DNA from: G963556115 sp963675945
GTDB lineage: Bacteria; Planctomycetota; SZUA-567
Direction of reading: 5' to 3'
Assembly (NCBI GenBank): GCA_963675945.1
Contig: OY780932.1
Location: forward strand, 3,844,001-3,908,000
DNA length: 64,000 bases
Positions within the stretch are counted from its first letter, which is position 1. Each line of letters opens with the position of its first letter. Made by a program: the position numbers and the translations under genes. This document shows, piece after piece, positions 47,165 to 55,788 of the stretch. The notes below the pieces were generated by a model, which was not told the origin of the DNA, ran no database searches, and saw only the letters and a list, made by a program, of their open reading frames with translations.

Positions 47165-47335
47165 TACGCTCAGTATTCCGAGCATCTTGCAAGCTTCTGG
47201 TACTGAATATCCACTTTTACTCGTATTGCTTCGTCTTTGAATTTCTGTGAATACTTTCTTATGTTTTCCATTATGGACTCCTTTAAAAACATTATTCAAT
47301 TAGTTTTTCAGGTGTCCACCATTTCTAGGTCACTG
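47165..47335 (-). pseudogene. Left end and orfA start of an IS3-type element, decayed
   Basis: The minus strand has an IS3-like end (TGGTGGACACCTGAAAAAC at about 47303-47321) and AAAGGAG before ATG 47271. The frame MENIRKYSQKFKDEAIR is followed, after a frameshift, by SGYSVPEACKMLGI, both typical of OrfA. The rest is missing. Together with 47117-47160 this shows a scrambled IS3-family remnant next to the IS481 copy. Confidence 0.65.
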
Positions 47336-47401
47336 CATGCTGCTCTGAACGTTATATTTTTCTGAGTCATCTTAAACTTGGAATTTGTAAGGATATTTGG
47401 T

Positions 47402-48511
47402 TCAATATCGGTAGATACCTGCCAGTCCTGTTTGTCCTGGCATCTGCTCTGGCTGGATGACAATTACCTCGCCGCCCATCTTCACAACCAACTCGCCAAT
47501 ATCATCGAGTAGGTCATCGACTTGCGGGTCTCCGAGGTCGCCGAATGTGATCTGCCCCGTCTCCCTGTTGAGTCGACCGGCAATTTGTCGGTTGGATTCT
47601 AGCAGTAGTGACGCGACTCGTCCGGTTGCGGCTGCCTGAGCCACCTGCGACACATCATCACTGCCAAGTTGTTTGGACTCCGCCAAAGCAAAATCTTCTA
47701 CAAGTGTAGCTAATCGCGCTTGATATTGCGGTTCGACGATTTGCCATGCGCGTTCCCAGAGTTCATCTATCGGTAGTGCATCTGGATTGATCGAGAGTCC
47801 CTCTTGCATCAAAAACGGGTTATGGCTGACCTTGTGGAACAGATGGTGATGCTCAGGCAATGCAGCTAGGATCAACGGCAGACCAGATGGTCGGGAATGG
47901 TGTTCGAGAACAGCTTGATCTACGGCGCGAAAGAAGCGCTCCGAATCGTTGGCAACTTCGTCATTTTCCCCACTATGACCATGCTGCGGGATCAATTTGT
48001 CACCAAGCGCCTCAGTAATAGTCAGCGGGACGCCTGGTGCAGGGTCTATCTCATAGAGTGCATTACGATCGCCTTCAAAAAGTTGAATCTTGCTTAGGCT
48101 CAACCCAAGAACTTGATAACGAGTGTCAGATTGCAGAATGCGTCGCAAGGGTTTGGTGTAAAAGCTATCGCCTACAACGGCCAATTCAGAGACAGACCGT
48201 TGAATTTTGAACACTTGAAAAATGTTCGATCCTCCCAGCACTGCCATGCCCTCGAGGGTGTGACTCCAAAAGTCATGATCGTTGGCTAGGGTATTAAACG
48301 GTTCCAAAAGCATCATGGTATCGCTGTCCGAGTATTGCTGCTGAAGCGACGATGCAAGCGCTTTTATAAGATTGCCAAACAGAATCTGATCTTGGCGATT
48401 CTCAGGATGTTTCCAATGGGTCGGCTGATAAAGCGAAAGTAGCGGCGGCTTATAAGTCTCTGCCAGTTTGGCTAGTGATTCCTTGGTAAGCATAGTGATC
48501 TGCTGTGTCAT
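47402..48511 (-). CDS. Bacterial archaeo-eukaryotic release factor-like (baeRF) protein
   Basis: A 369-residue protein of the baeRF type, related in fold to eRF1/Pelota and predicted to act at the ribosome. Typical stretches are PPLLSLYQPTH near the start, GGSNIFQVFKIQRSVSELAVVGDSFYTKPL, YQVLGLSLSKIQLFEGD, and AAATGRVASLLLE near the end. AAAGGAGGT precedes ATG 48511; the longer frame adds 17 unlikely residues. It heads a stretch of genes that look acquired. Confidence 0.75.
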   Translation of the reverse strand: MTQQITMLTKESLAKLAETYKPPLLSLYQPTHWKHPENRQDQILFGNLIKALASSLQQQYSDSDTMMLLEPFNTLANDHDFWSHTLEGMAVLGGSNIFQVFKIQRSVSELAVVGDSFYTKPLRRILQSDTRYQVLGLSLSKIQLFEGDRNALYEIDPAPGVPLTITEALGDKLIPQHGHSGENDEVANDSERFFRAVDQAVLEHHSRPSGLPLILAALPEHHHLFHKVSHNPFLMQEGLSINPDALPIDELWERAWQIVEPQYQARLATLVEDFALAESKQLGSDDVSQVAQAAATGRVASLLLESNRQIAGRLNRETGQITFGDLGDPQVDDLLDDIGELVVKMGGEVIVIQPEQMPGQTGLAGIYRY

Positions 48512-49466
48512 TTCATACCTCCTTTGTGCTATCGTCGCGCTAGCAGCGCGAGCGCTAAGCAAAAATTAAAAGTCGCAATTAGTGAATAAATCCTGACTGC
48601 TAATGATTGTAGAGTACCTTATTAATAGAATAGCAAATGGTGTTCCACACGCGAATATATGGTTAATGTGTTTCAGTATATTCCGTAACATTCATTATGG
48701 ATAATGTTGTGGGTTACTATCCTGAGAGATTGATGTTTTAATAGTGTCGCAATATTGAAAAAGCCCGAGACCGTCTATTTAAGTTACCTAAATAGCTACT
48801 CTATTATGTTATAATACCAAGACCTACCTGAAGTAACCGTTGATTGCGGCCTTACAAGCCGGCACTGCGATACTTCCAGATGTTCCTGAACATGATTTAT
48901 TACCGCTTTGCGCCGCTTAACCAAGTTTAAAATGATTTCTCCGCAGCCACTTTCATGATTGCATTATCAAGGGGTAATTCAGGTGCAAGTTTTTTCGGTG
49001 TGCATTTTCTCGCTCAATCCAGTCACTAGTTTGACCTGTTCAGGTACCAAGAGTAACGTCATCGATAAGAGAGTTACCATCATATCCTTAACTATATAGA
49101 CGATTTACTTAATGCAATATATATAATTCAACGACAGAAAAATGACATATACATCAATAATGCTTATGAAACACCTTTGCATGGGAGGCAATAGTATTTC
49201 TCTGTATTTCAGATACAGGAGGCTTTCTATTAAGTTATTTGTAATATCCGTTTCTACTGACTTTGAAAATCTTACATACTCTCAAAACTGAATCCTCTGT
49301 CTTATGAGAATAATTCTAAGTTTAGTACCTTACTGGCTCTATTTTAAAATAACACTGTCTGTATTTTTGTATTTTGCGAGTGTGTACGTCTGCGGATTAA
49401 ATAATTATCAGAATGCATCTAAAAGAGCCTGCATAATAATGAGTTCTCTCTGATTATTAAGTAAAG
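48512..49466. other. 0.95-kb gene-poor region with transposase debris
   Basis: It contains the decayed IS3-type fragment at 48830-49015. The remainder shows no sustained open frame, promoter or repeat that I recognise. Confidence 0.55.
48830..49015 (-). pseudogene. Decayed IS3-family transposase fragment
   Basis: Two minus-strand frames together spell a worn OrfA/OrfB junction. RKCTPKKLAPELPLDNAIMK resembles ENARLKKLLAEL-LDNAILKD, and after a frameshift VKRRKAVINHVQEHLEVSQCR resembles the RRxAVxHVREKxxVSERRACR box. Several stops and frame changes show it is dead. Confidence 0.6.
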
Positions 49467-49610
49467 CTACATTTTTTTTGGCCCATTCTCAATATTAGAA
49501 TCTTTTTTTGTAGCTCCATATTGATCACCAATAAAACGCTTTAAAGGACAAATTGAAAAGAATGGACATTTCTTGCATCCTGTAACATATGCGACTGGAC
49601 ATAATTTCAT
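49467..49610 (-). CDS. 47-residue Cys-rich protein coupled to a radical SAM gene
   Basis: A small protein with cysteines at 4, 12, 15 and 21 arranged C-x7-C-x2-C-x5-C (GCKKCPFFSICPLK), each followed by or near Pro. This suits a zinc or iron-sulfur site. AGGAG lies six bases before the ATG and overlaps the stop region of the B12-binding radical SAM gene, whose stop is nine bases before this ATG. It could be an electron-transfer or metal-delivery partner of that enzyme; that role is inferred. It is below common gene-length cut-offs. Confidence 0.72.
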   Translation of the reverse strand: MKLCPVAYVTGCKKCPFFSICPLKRFIGDQYGATKKDSNIENGPKKM

Positions 49611-49619
49611 TTGATTCTC

Positions 49620-51548
49620 CTATTTATGTGGCTGAGTATCACCATCGTAAAGATCAAAATATCTGTCTATGTTGTTCTGGAAATCTGAAAGCAATCTAGA
49701 AAGTTTCTTGCATAACCCGTCATAAACATCTAATGTAGCTTGACTACCGTTATCGGATAGTTGTTTAGCCAGACATAAGGCATCATGTTGTATCGACTGC
49801 CGATATTTCTCTATTGTGTATAAGGTAGCATCCGCACGTGATTTCAAAGTGTAGCTTCCATCCTGAACAAGTATTGCAAAGTCCTGCAGTAGATTTTTAT
49901 GCTCGAGCCGTATCCTATCGACAAATTGGTTGACAAGTTCGGCGTAGGATTGCTTGAGATCCTCAAGACGCAGCGCCAAGCGTGTAATTTCCTGAAAATG
50001 ATGACCCTGAATAGCCAAGCTTACAGCAGACGGGAAAAACTTAGGTTTATACCATAGTGTTCCTGCCAGAAAACAAATACTATTCCAAGTATACTCGGTA
50101 AATAATGAACCTGCCATATACCGCAGAAAATACTTGATGTCCTGCCATTGTACTGCAAAGTTAGTAATGACAGCAGCCTTCCAACGCTGACGAAGTTTTA
50201 TGCAGCGCAGAAAATACGCTTTCAGATCGGTTGGATAGATCGCTTGTAGCACCTTCTTATAATCTGAGATCAAATCCTCAGGTGGTCGTAGTGGAGTAAA
50301 GTTCAGACTAAAATCGTGAGTATTGTTTCCATCAGTAGAATGCACAAGACGTCCTTCCTGCTCCAGCCTATCATAAAGATCTGTATCTGGAATCGCTTGC
50401 AACAACCCTACCATTGCTACAGGGATTCCTAAGTCATGAATGTATTTTATCATGCGATCAGAGATATCCTCTGGGTCATGGTCAAACCCCATAATAAATC
50501 CTGATGAAACAATTATACCTGCCTCTTGAATACGCCTTACTTTGTCATCGATACACCCAGAAGTATTTATGTTTTTTCCTGCTTCACGCAGGCTTTCTTC
50601 TTCTGGTGTCTCCAACCCAACAAACACCATATCAAACCCAGACCTTTGCATAAGGAGTAGTAGCTCATCATCATCGGCTAGATTTATTGAGGCTTCGGTA
50701 CTCAATTCAAATGGATAATGGCGTTCTTCCTGCCATTCGGCAATCGCTTTCAGAAGCTGCTTGACCTGTGCAGAGTTCCCCACAAAGTTGTCATCCACGA
50801 TAAAGAGTGAACCGCGCCATCCCAAATTATATAATACTGTCAGCTCGTCAATCACATTAGTTATGCCTTTATAACGCATTTTACGCCCAAAACGTCGCCA
50901 AATACCACAGAATTCACAGCCATGGGGACAACCTCTTGAAGTCTGTATAGCCATCGCTCTATAGGCAGCAAGGTCTAACAAGTCGAACCTAGGTAACAAG
51001 CAATCGTCAAGGCAGGCCGCAGCATCTGCTGTCACAACATCTGCATCACTACCGAAATATTCGAGAATATCCTTAGTTTCTGATTCTCTAGTTGGACGTG
51101 CGTACACTTTTTTTGCCTTACCTGCTTCCCAATCACGTATAAAGAAAGGCAGTATATCTTCTGCCTCTCCCAGTACATAATAATTAACTCCATTAATTTC
51201 AGCAAAGTTGGTAGTAGGATATGAACCTCCAGCAACAACCGGAACATTCAAATTATTCGCTTGCTTGATGCATTGAGCAAAAGAGTCTTTTTGTACTATC
51301 ATCGCCGAAATAAAGACCGCATCTGCCCACCGGATATCGTCATCTGAGCATAACTCTATATTTAGGTCTTTAAGGCGCAACTCATAACTTTTAGGAAGCA
51401 ATCCAGCAACGGTCAATAACCCTAATGGCGGTTGCACAGCACGCTTATTTATGAGATTTAGAACAAAGCTAAAACTCCAGTAGGTCGCATCTGGCACCTT
51501 GGGGTATAATAACAAGATTCTTTTTCGTGATTGAGTACCGATAGTCAT
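49620..51548 (-). CDS. B12-binding-domain radical SAM protein (DUF4070 type)
   Basis: A 642-residue enzyme. A cobalamin-binding Rossmann domain covers about 10-150 (PPLGLLTVAGLLP, VPVVAGGSYPTT, YYVLGEAED). The radical SAM domain has the cluster cysteines C207, C211 and C214 in SRGCPHGCEFCGI, followed by FVDDNF- and GLETPEEESL-type strands. A C-terminal DUF4070-like part starts near 400, and the last 130 residues are helical. The family methylates or rearranges unactivated carbons, often in lipid or hopanoid pathways; the substrate here is unknown. AAGGAGGT precedes the ATG. Confidence 0.9.
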   Translation of the reverse strand: MTIGTQSRKRILLLYPKVPDATYWSFSFVLNLINKRAVQPPLGLLTVAGLLPKSYELRLKDLNIELCSDDDIRWADAVFISAMIVQKDSFAQCIKQANNLNVPVVAGGSYPTTNFAEINGVNYYVLGEAEDILPFFIRDWEAGKAKKVYARPTRESETKDILEYFGSDADVVTADAAACLDDCLLPRFDLLDLAAYRAMAIQTSRGCPHGCEFCGIWRRFGRKMRYKGITNVIDELTVLYNLGWRGSLFIVDDNFVGNSAQVKQLLKAIAEWQEERHYPFELSTEASINLADDDELLLLMQRSGFDMVFVGLETPEEESLREAGKNINTSGCIDDKVRRIQEAGIIVSSGFIMGFDHDPEDISDRMIKYIHDLGIPVAMVGLLQAIPDTDLYDRLEQEGRLVHSTDGNNTHDFSLNFTPLRPPEDLISDYKKVLQAIYPTDLKAYFLRCIKLRQRWKAAVITNFAVQWQDIKYFLRYMAGSLFTEYTWNSICFLAGTLWYKPKFFPSAVSLAIQGHHFQEITRLALRLEDLKQSYAELVNQFVDRIRLEHKNLLQDFAILVQDGSYTLKSRADATLYTIEKYRQSIQHDALCLAKQLSDNGSQATLDVYDGLCKKLSRLLSDFQNNIDRYFDLYDGDTQPHK

Positions 51549-51886
51549 TTACAACCTCCTTGCAGTCATTATATACAGCTGTCACTTGTAGTAATCTACT
51601 CTGACTTAGCATTTACAAATTGTGCAGAAATACCACCTCGATGCACTTTTTAATGCCCCGCATGTCAGGGATTTTATAATTATAATATTGTCCCTTATTA
51701 CTTCATACGTAATAAATTAATCTCGTAGCCAAACCAGAGTATACTACGGTCTGTCTTATAAATGAGACAATATGTGAGACAGCCGATACAACTATCCTCT
51801 TGTGATATAAAATGCAAACCACTACAAGAGTATGCTTCACTTTTCATCCGTGCATTTCATCATGGTTTAATGAATTAGCAATGTTG
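51549..51886. other. Upstream region of the radical SAM gene
   Basis: Apart from the palindrome at 51752-51769, no gene or strong structure is seen. Confidence 0.5.
51752..51769. promoter_or_regulatory. TGTC-N10-GACA palindrome, enhancer-like
   Basis: TGTCTTATAAATGAGACA fits the general shape of binding sites for sigma54 activators, and a second GTGAGACA half-site follows ten bases later. It lies about 200 bp upstream of the radical SAM gene. No properly spaced -24/-12 element was found, so its role is open. Confidence 0.35.
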
Positions 51887-52039
51887 TTATTCAAGTATGC
51901 AAAAAACACCCGCAGCAATAGCTAGAACAGCCATAGCTATTCCCATTCCTTCAAAGTTAATATGCAGAACAGGTATCAATCCGGTTAAAATTAGCCATAC
52001 ACCTAAGAGCAGTAAGCGGAAATTTTTAGTCAGTTTCAT
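51887..52039 (-). CDS. 50-residue two-helix membrane protein
   Basis: A very short protein with a basic N-terminus (MKLTKNFR), a hydrophobic helix (LLLLGVWLILTGLIPVL), a short loop (HINFEGMGI) and a second helix (AMAVLAIAAGVFCIL). AAAAGGAG lies eight bases before the ATG. Small proteins of this pattern occur in many proteobacterial genomes without assigned function. It stands alone between the radical SAM gene and the kinase genes on the same strand. Confidence 0.75.
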   Translation of the reverse strand: MKLTKNFRLLLLGVWLILTGLIPVLHINFEGMGIAMAVLAIAAGVFCILE

Positions 52040-52172
52040 AGTAGTACTCCTTTTGTTAGTTTATAATTAACGGGAATTATTATAGAACACTATAAGAGGT
52101 GCAAAAACTGTGCCAGCCTCCACTTAAAAGGCAAGTAGCGAAGTAATATTGTATTATGTTAAACGGTGATTT

Positions 52173-53960
52173 TTATAGGTTGGTTTCAACAGCTATTGGA
52201 AGGAGAATTTCTACCGTACAACCAGGAGGTGGGGTATTATTCCAGCAGGTCATTTTTCCAAGGTAGGACTCAATTATATGCTTCACTATACTCAGACCCA
52301 GTCCTGACCCACCTTTGCGCGTGGTAAAGGTCGGATCAAACGCATGAAGAAGAGCTGATTCTGAGAGTCCTTCGCCAAGATCACTAACACGTATTGACGC
52401 CATGCCGTCCACAAGGGCACAAGCAGAGATTTTTATCCTAGTACCTTGAGGACTATGTTGGGCGGCATTATCGAGTAGATTAATCATGACTTGAACCACC
52501 CGCTCAGGATCGACGAAGACCATTATTTTATCAGCTTCGGGTGAGAATGCAGTTGTCAACCGATGCAGCGGTTTGTTTGATTGCATCCATGAATCAGCAG
52601 CCATGCGACAGATGCTGACCAGTGTGCAGCATTGACGGTTTCTGGCTTCTTCTGGACGGCGAAGCTCTAACAGATCCTTCATGAGATTATCAAGCCGATT
52701 TATTTGACGTTGGATGCGGTCTACATATTTTATGCACTCCGGATTATCCTGAATATGCTTTGAAATAAGTTCTACAGCAATAACAATGGCATTAAGGGGA
52801 TTGCGCACCTCGTGAGCCACAACCGAGGCAAGCTCCCCTAAGGCGCGAAGCTTCTCACCCTGAAGTGCTTCCATCTCCAAACGTGCCTGTTTCTGTTGAA
52901 GTAGCTTGCGTTCGGTTATATCAGTGATAATCCCATCATAGGAGTTAATCACCCCAGATGCGTCGGGATGTGGTACTAATGTATTGTGTATCCAGTGCAA
53001 CATACCACTCTTATCAATGATTCGGTGTTCTAAAGTTATCGGTTTATGGGAACTCACAATGCGAGTTATAGCATCCTCTACCATAGGACGATCCTCATCA
53101 GGGATCATAGCTATCCATAAAGAAGAGTCATTAGCATAATCCTCTTGAGTATATCCGGATACAGCCTCACAGCCTTCGCCATGTTCTGTATGGAATGCCA
53201 AACCACCAGAGAGATGAACGCTATAAACATAACTTGTAATTGACGATAATAGATGACGGTAGCGTTCTTCGCTTTTTTTTAAATCCTCTTCCATCTGCGT
53301 GCGTTCGGCTATATCCTTCTGTAACCGGAGGTTTACTTCCTTCAAGTCAGCAGTTCTTGCAGTCACAACATTTTCTAGCTTTTTTTTATCCCCTCTGAGT
53401 TGTTCTTCTTCTTGTTTGTAATTGGTGATATCTACCATTATCATACGACAGTCCTGCCCTGTAGAAGAAGTGACTGCCGAGATGCGGACTGTTCGTGTAG
53501 AGCCACTCTCGTTATGAAGCAGAACCTCGCAGTTTGTATTTGCAATTCCGTCAAATGCCTGGTCTACAAATTTACTGAAGACGCTGCGGCTTTCTTCTAC
53601 AAGAAACACTCCGAATTGACGACCGATAAGCTTAGAGCGTTCATTTCCCATAAGGCTGGCAGCTAGGAAATTCACATTCGTTATCGTGTTATTCCTGTCA
53701 AGCGTTAGGTAGCCTGCTGGTGCAAAATCATAGAGGTCGGTATACTTATCCAGCGCTGCTTCAGCCTTAATTCGCATCTGCAACAACTCATCGTTTTGCA
53801 TACCTAGCTCGATATGGTGTACCTGAAGCTCATGCAACAATCTAACTGTATCTTCGAGTATAAGTGGTGTATCATGGAGAAGCCCTTGCTCTTGCAAGTA
53901 TTTTTCTGCTTTATTCCGTAAGCTCTTATCAGACTGAGCACTATCTTTACCTTTGCACAT
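52173..53960 (-). CDS. PAS-domain sensor histidine kinase
   Basis: A roughly 595-residue cytosolic kinase without receiver. It opens with the LLHELQVHHIELGMQNDEL helix seen also in its neighbour. PAS domains lie at about 75-180 and 240-350, separated by a coiled coil, followed by HisKA with VVAHEVRNPLNAI and an ATPase with NLLDNAAQHS, DLGEGLS and GSGLGLSI. The start is uncertain (ATG 53960 or 53972) because it overlaps the end of the upstream hybrid kinase. It is the last gene of the cheBR-kinase-kinase operon. Confidence 0.9.
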   Translation of the reverse strand: MCKGKDSAQSDKSLRNKAEKYLQEQGLLHDTPLILEDTVRLLHELQVHHIELGMQNDELLQMRIKAEAALDKYTDLYDFAPAGYLTLDRNNTITNVNFLAASLMGNERSKLIGRQFGVFLVEESRSVFSKFVDQAFDGIANTNCEVLLHNESGSTRTVRISAVTSSTGQDCRMIMVDITNYKQEEEQLRGDKKKLENVVTARTADLKEVNLRLQKDIAERTQMEEDLKKSEERYRHLLSSITSYVYSVHLSGGLAFHTEHGEGCEAVSGYTQEDYANDSSLWIAMIPDEDRPMVEDAITRIVSSHKPITLEHRIIDKSGMLHWIHNTLVPHPDASGVINSYDGIITDITERKLLQQKQARLEMEALQGEKLRALGELASVVAHEVRNPLNAIVIAVELISKHIQDNPECIKYVDRIQRQINRLDNLMKDLLELRRPEEARNRQCCTLVSICRMAADSWMQSNKPLHRLTTAFSPEADKIMVFVDPERVVQVMINLLDNAAQHSPQGTRIKISACALVDGMASIRVSDLGEGLSESALLHAFDPTFTTRKGGSGLGLSIVKHIIESYLGKMTCWNNTPPPGCTVEILLPIAVETNL

Positions 53961-55788
53961 AGCAATCACCATATTCCACACATTGCTTTTTTATTTCAGA
54001 AAGCATTTTTAACGGTGAACGTTGCAGTATTTCTGAGACCATGAGCGAAAGCCTAGAGAGATTGAACGGTTTTTGTATGAACGCTAATGCACCTTTGTCA
54101 AGTAATTCCTGACCTTCAATATCAATACTACAATCGGAAGAAATTAATATCTTCGCCTCTGGATTGACTTTACGTATAGCGGAAAATATACCCTTTCCCT
54201 CCACACTAGGCATAGAAATATTCAATATTATTAAGTCAATCTTGTTTGAGCATTCGTTGTAAAAGGAAACTGCTTCTTTTACATCCAAGTACGCAGTAAC
54301 CATATAACCCAAGCTGTATAGCATTTTCCTGCAAATCTCTACTATTTCCTCCTCGTTGTCAATGAGTAAGACATGCCCACTGCCGCCAACTGTGTAGAGA
54401 GCGTCCACCGTTGACGTCGGTAGGGCAACATCTGAGTCTGCCAAAGAAAGGTAGATATAAAATGAGGTCCCCTGACCTTGCCGGCTCTGTACATCTATGC
54501 CTCCGTGATGACTGAGAATGTCACCATATACCGAGGCCAGCCCAAGGCCGGTACCTTTTCCAACATCCTTGGTAGTAAAAAACGGCTCAAAGAGGTGTGT
54601 CAAAGTATCCTTACTCATACCAGTTCCGGTATCTGATACCTCAATACACAGGTAGCGACCTGGCGCCACTCCAAGAATTGCGGCCTGCTCCCCAATAAGC
54701 TCGGACTCCTTGGTTGTGAACACAATTTCACCGCCACTAAGCATAGCGTCACGTGCATTGAGCCCAAGGTTGATCAAAATGTTTTCTAGTCGGCTATTGT
54801 CACCAATGATCGTGTACTCAGCAGCGGCAAGGTGCTGCTTAATTGTAATCTTTTTATCAATACTGTTAGTAAGTAAAGCTACCGCTTCACTAATAAGTTT
54901 ATGCATATTTACAGGTGTAGCGAGACATTTTCCTTTCCGTGAAAAATTCAGCAATCGTGCTGTCAACTCAGCCGCCCGGACCGCACAGGTTGATATTGCT
55001 GCTGTATAACTCAGAAGATTTTCGTCCTTAAGATTGCCGGCAAGAATTTCATTAAAGCCGATAATTCCTGTGAGTTGATTATTGAAATTATGCGCTATCC
55101 CGCCAGCCAGCTGCCCAATGGCAGACATCTTTTCGGCTTGACGTAACTGCGACATCAGTTGCTCTTTCTCCTCTTCAGCTTTTTTTCGGTCGGTAATATC
55201 CAAAAGGCTGACCAACACCATCGGTTCACTATGTAACTCCAAACGCACACAAGAGAAAAGAAATACACTCTCTTTGGTCTCCTCTCCAAAGGTTGATATG
55301 AAGTTGACCTCTACCTGATGATGGATCAAACCGGAGTCAATGGCGTTGATCACATTATTCTGGATTGAGCACTCTGTACAAAACGGTCCAAGACCGCATC
55401 CCTGTGGATTATCTTGTGCATGCAGACACCTCAATGCGTCGCCAAAACTCATGCCAATTATTTTTTCTGAATTCATTTGTGCAAACTCAGCAGTAAAATT
55501 GTTAGCCTTGCACACACGGCGTCCAGAATTCAGTAGAACCATGATCAAAGGCGCATGCTCATAAATTGTCAATAGTTCCGTCATATAAGCTTTGGTCTGC
55601 TCCTGAGACTGAAGTAGCTGCTCATTCTGCATCTCAAGTTCTATCTGATGCACCTGTAGTTCGTGCAGGAGTCGCTGCATCCCGTCCTCTTGTAGGGGAA
55701 GGAAGATCTCTGAGCCGCCTTCTTTTAAACGCTCCTCCGCAATACGTCGCATATCCTGTTTTCTTGAGAGCACTTTCTTTTTTTTCAT
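53947..55788 (-). CDS. Hybrid histidine kinase with altered receiver
   Basis: A 613-residue protein: N-terminal LLHELQVHQIELEMQNEQL helix, a PAS domain with a Cys-containing insert (CGLGPFCTEC, about 130-145), HisKA with GGIAHNFNNQLTG, an ATPase with NLGLNARDAM and GTGLGLASVYG, and a C-terminal receiver (about 470-590). The receiver's phospho-acceptor position is Asn (LIILNISMPS) instead of Asp, though the acidic pocket (LLIDNEEE) and the Lys (IQKPF) remain. It probably cannot be phosphorylated normally. Its ATG overlaps the CheB-CheR stop (ATGA), with AAGGAG upstream. Confidence 0.9.
   Translation of the reverse strand: MKKKKVLSRKQDMRRIAEERLKEGGSEIFLPLQEDGMQRLLHELQVHQIELEMQNEQLLQSQEQTKAYMTELLTIYEHAPLIMVLLNSGRRVCKANNFTAEFAQMNSEKIIGMSFGDALRCLHAQDNPQGCGLGPFCTECSIQNNVINAIDSGLIHHQVEVNFISTFGEETKESVFLFSCVRLELHSEPMVLVSLLDITDRKKAEEEKEQLMSQLRQAEKMSAIGQLAGGIAHNFNNQLTGIIGFNEILAGNLKDENLLSYTAAISTCAVRAAELTARLLNFSRKGKCLATPVNMHKLISEAVALLTNSIDKKITIKQHLAAAEYTIIGDNSRLENILINLGLNARDAMLSGGEIVFTTKESELIGEQAAILGVAPGRYLCIEVSDTGTGMSKDTLTHLFEPFFTTKDVGKGTGLGLASVYGDILSHHGGIDVQSRQGQGTSFYIYLSLADSDVALPTSTVDALYTVGGSGHVLLIDNEEEIVEICRKMLYSLGYMVTAYLDVKEAVSFYNECSNKIDLIILNISMPSVEGKGIFSAIRKVNPEAKILISSDCSIDIEGQELLDKGALAFIQKPFNLSRLSLMVSEILQRSPLKMLSEIKKQCVEYGDCYVQR

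Noticed and set aside
51630..51665. Sigma54 promoter upstream of the radical SAM gene
   Set aside because: The GG and GC elements are 11 bases apart where the strict 10-base spacing is required.
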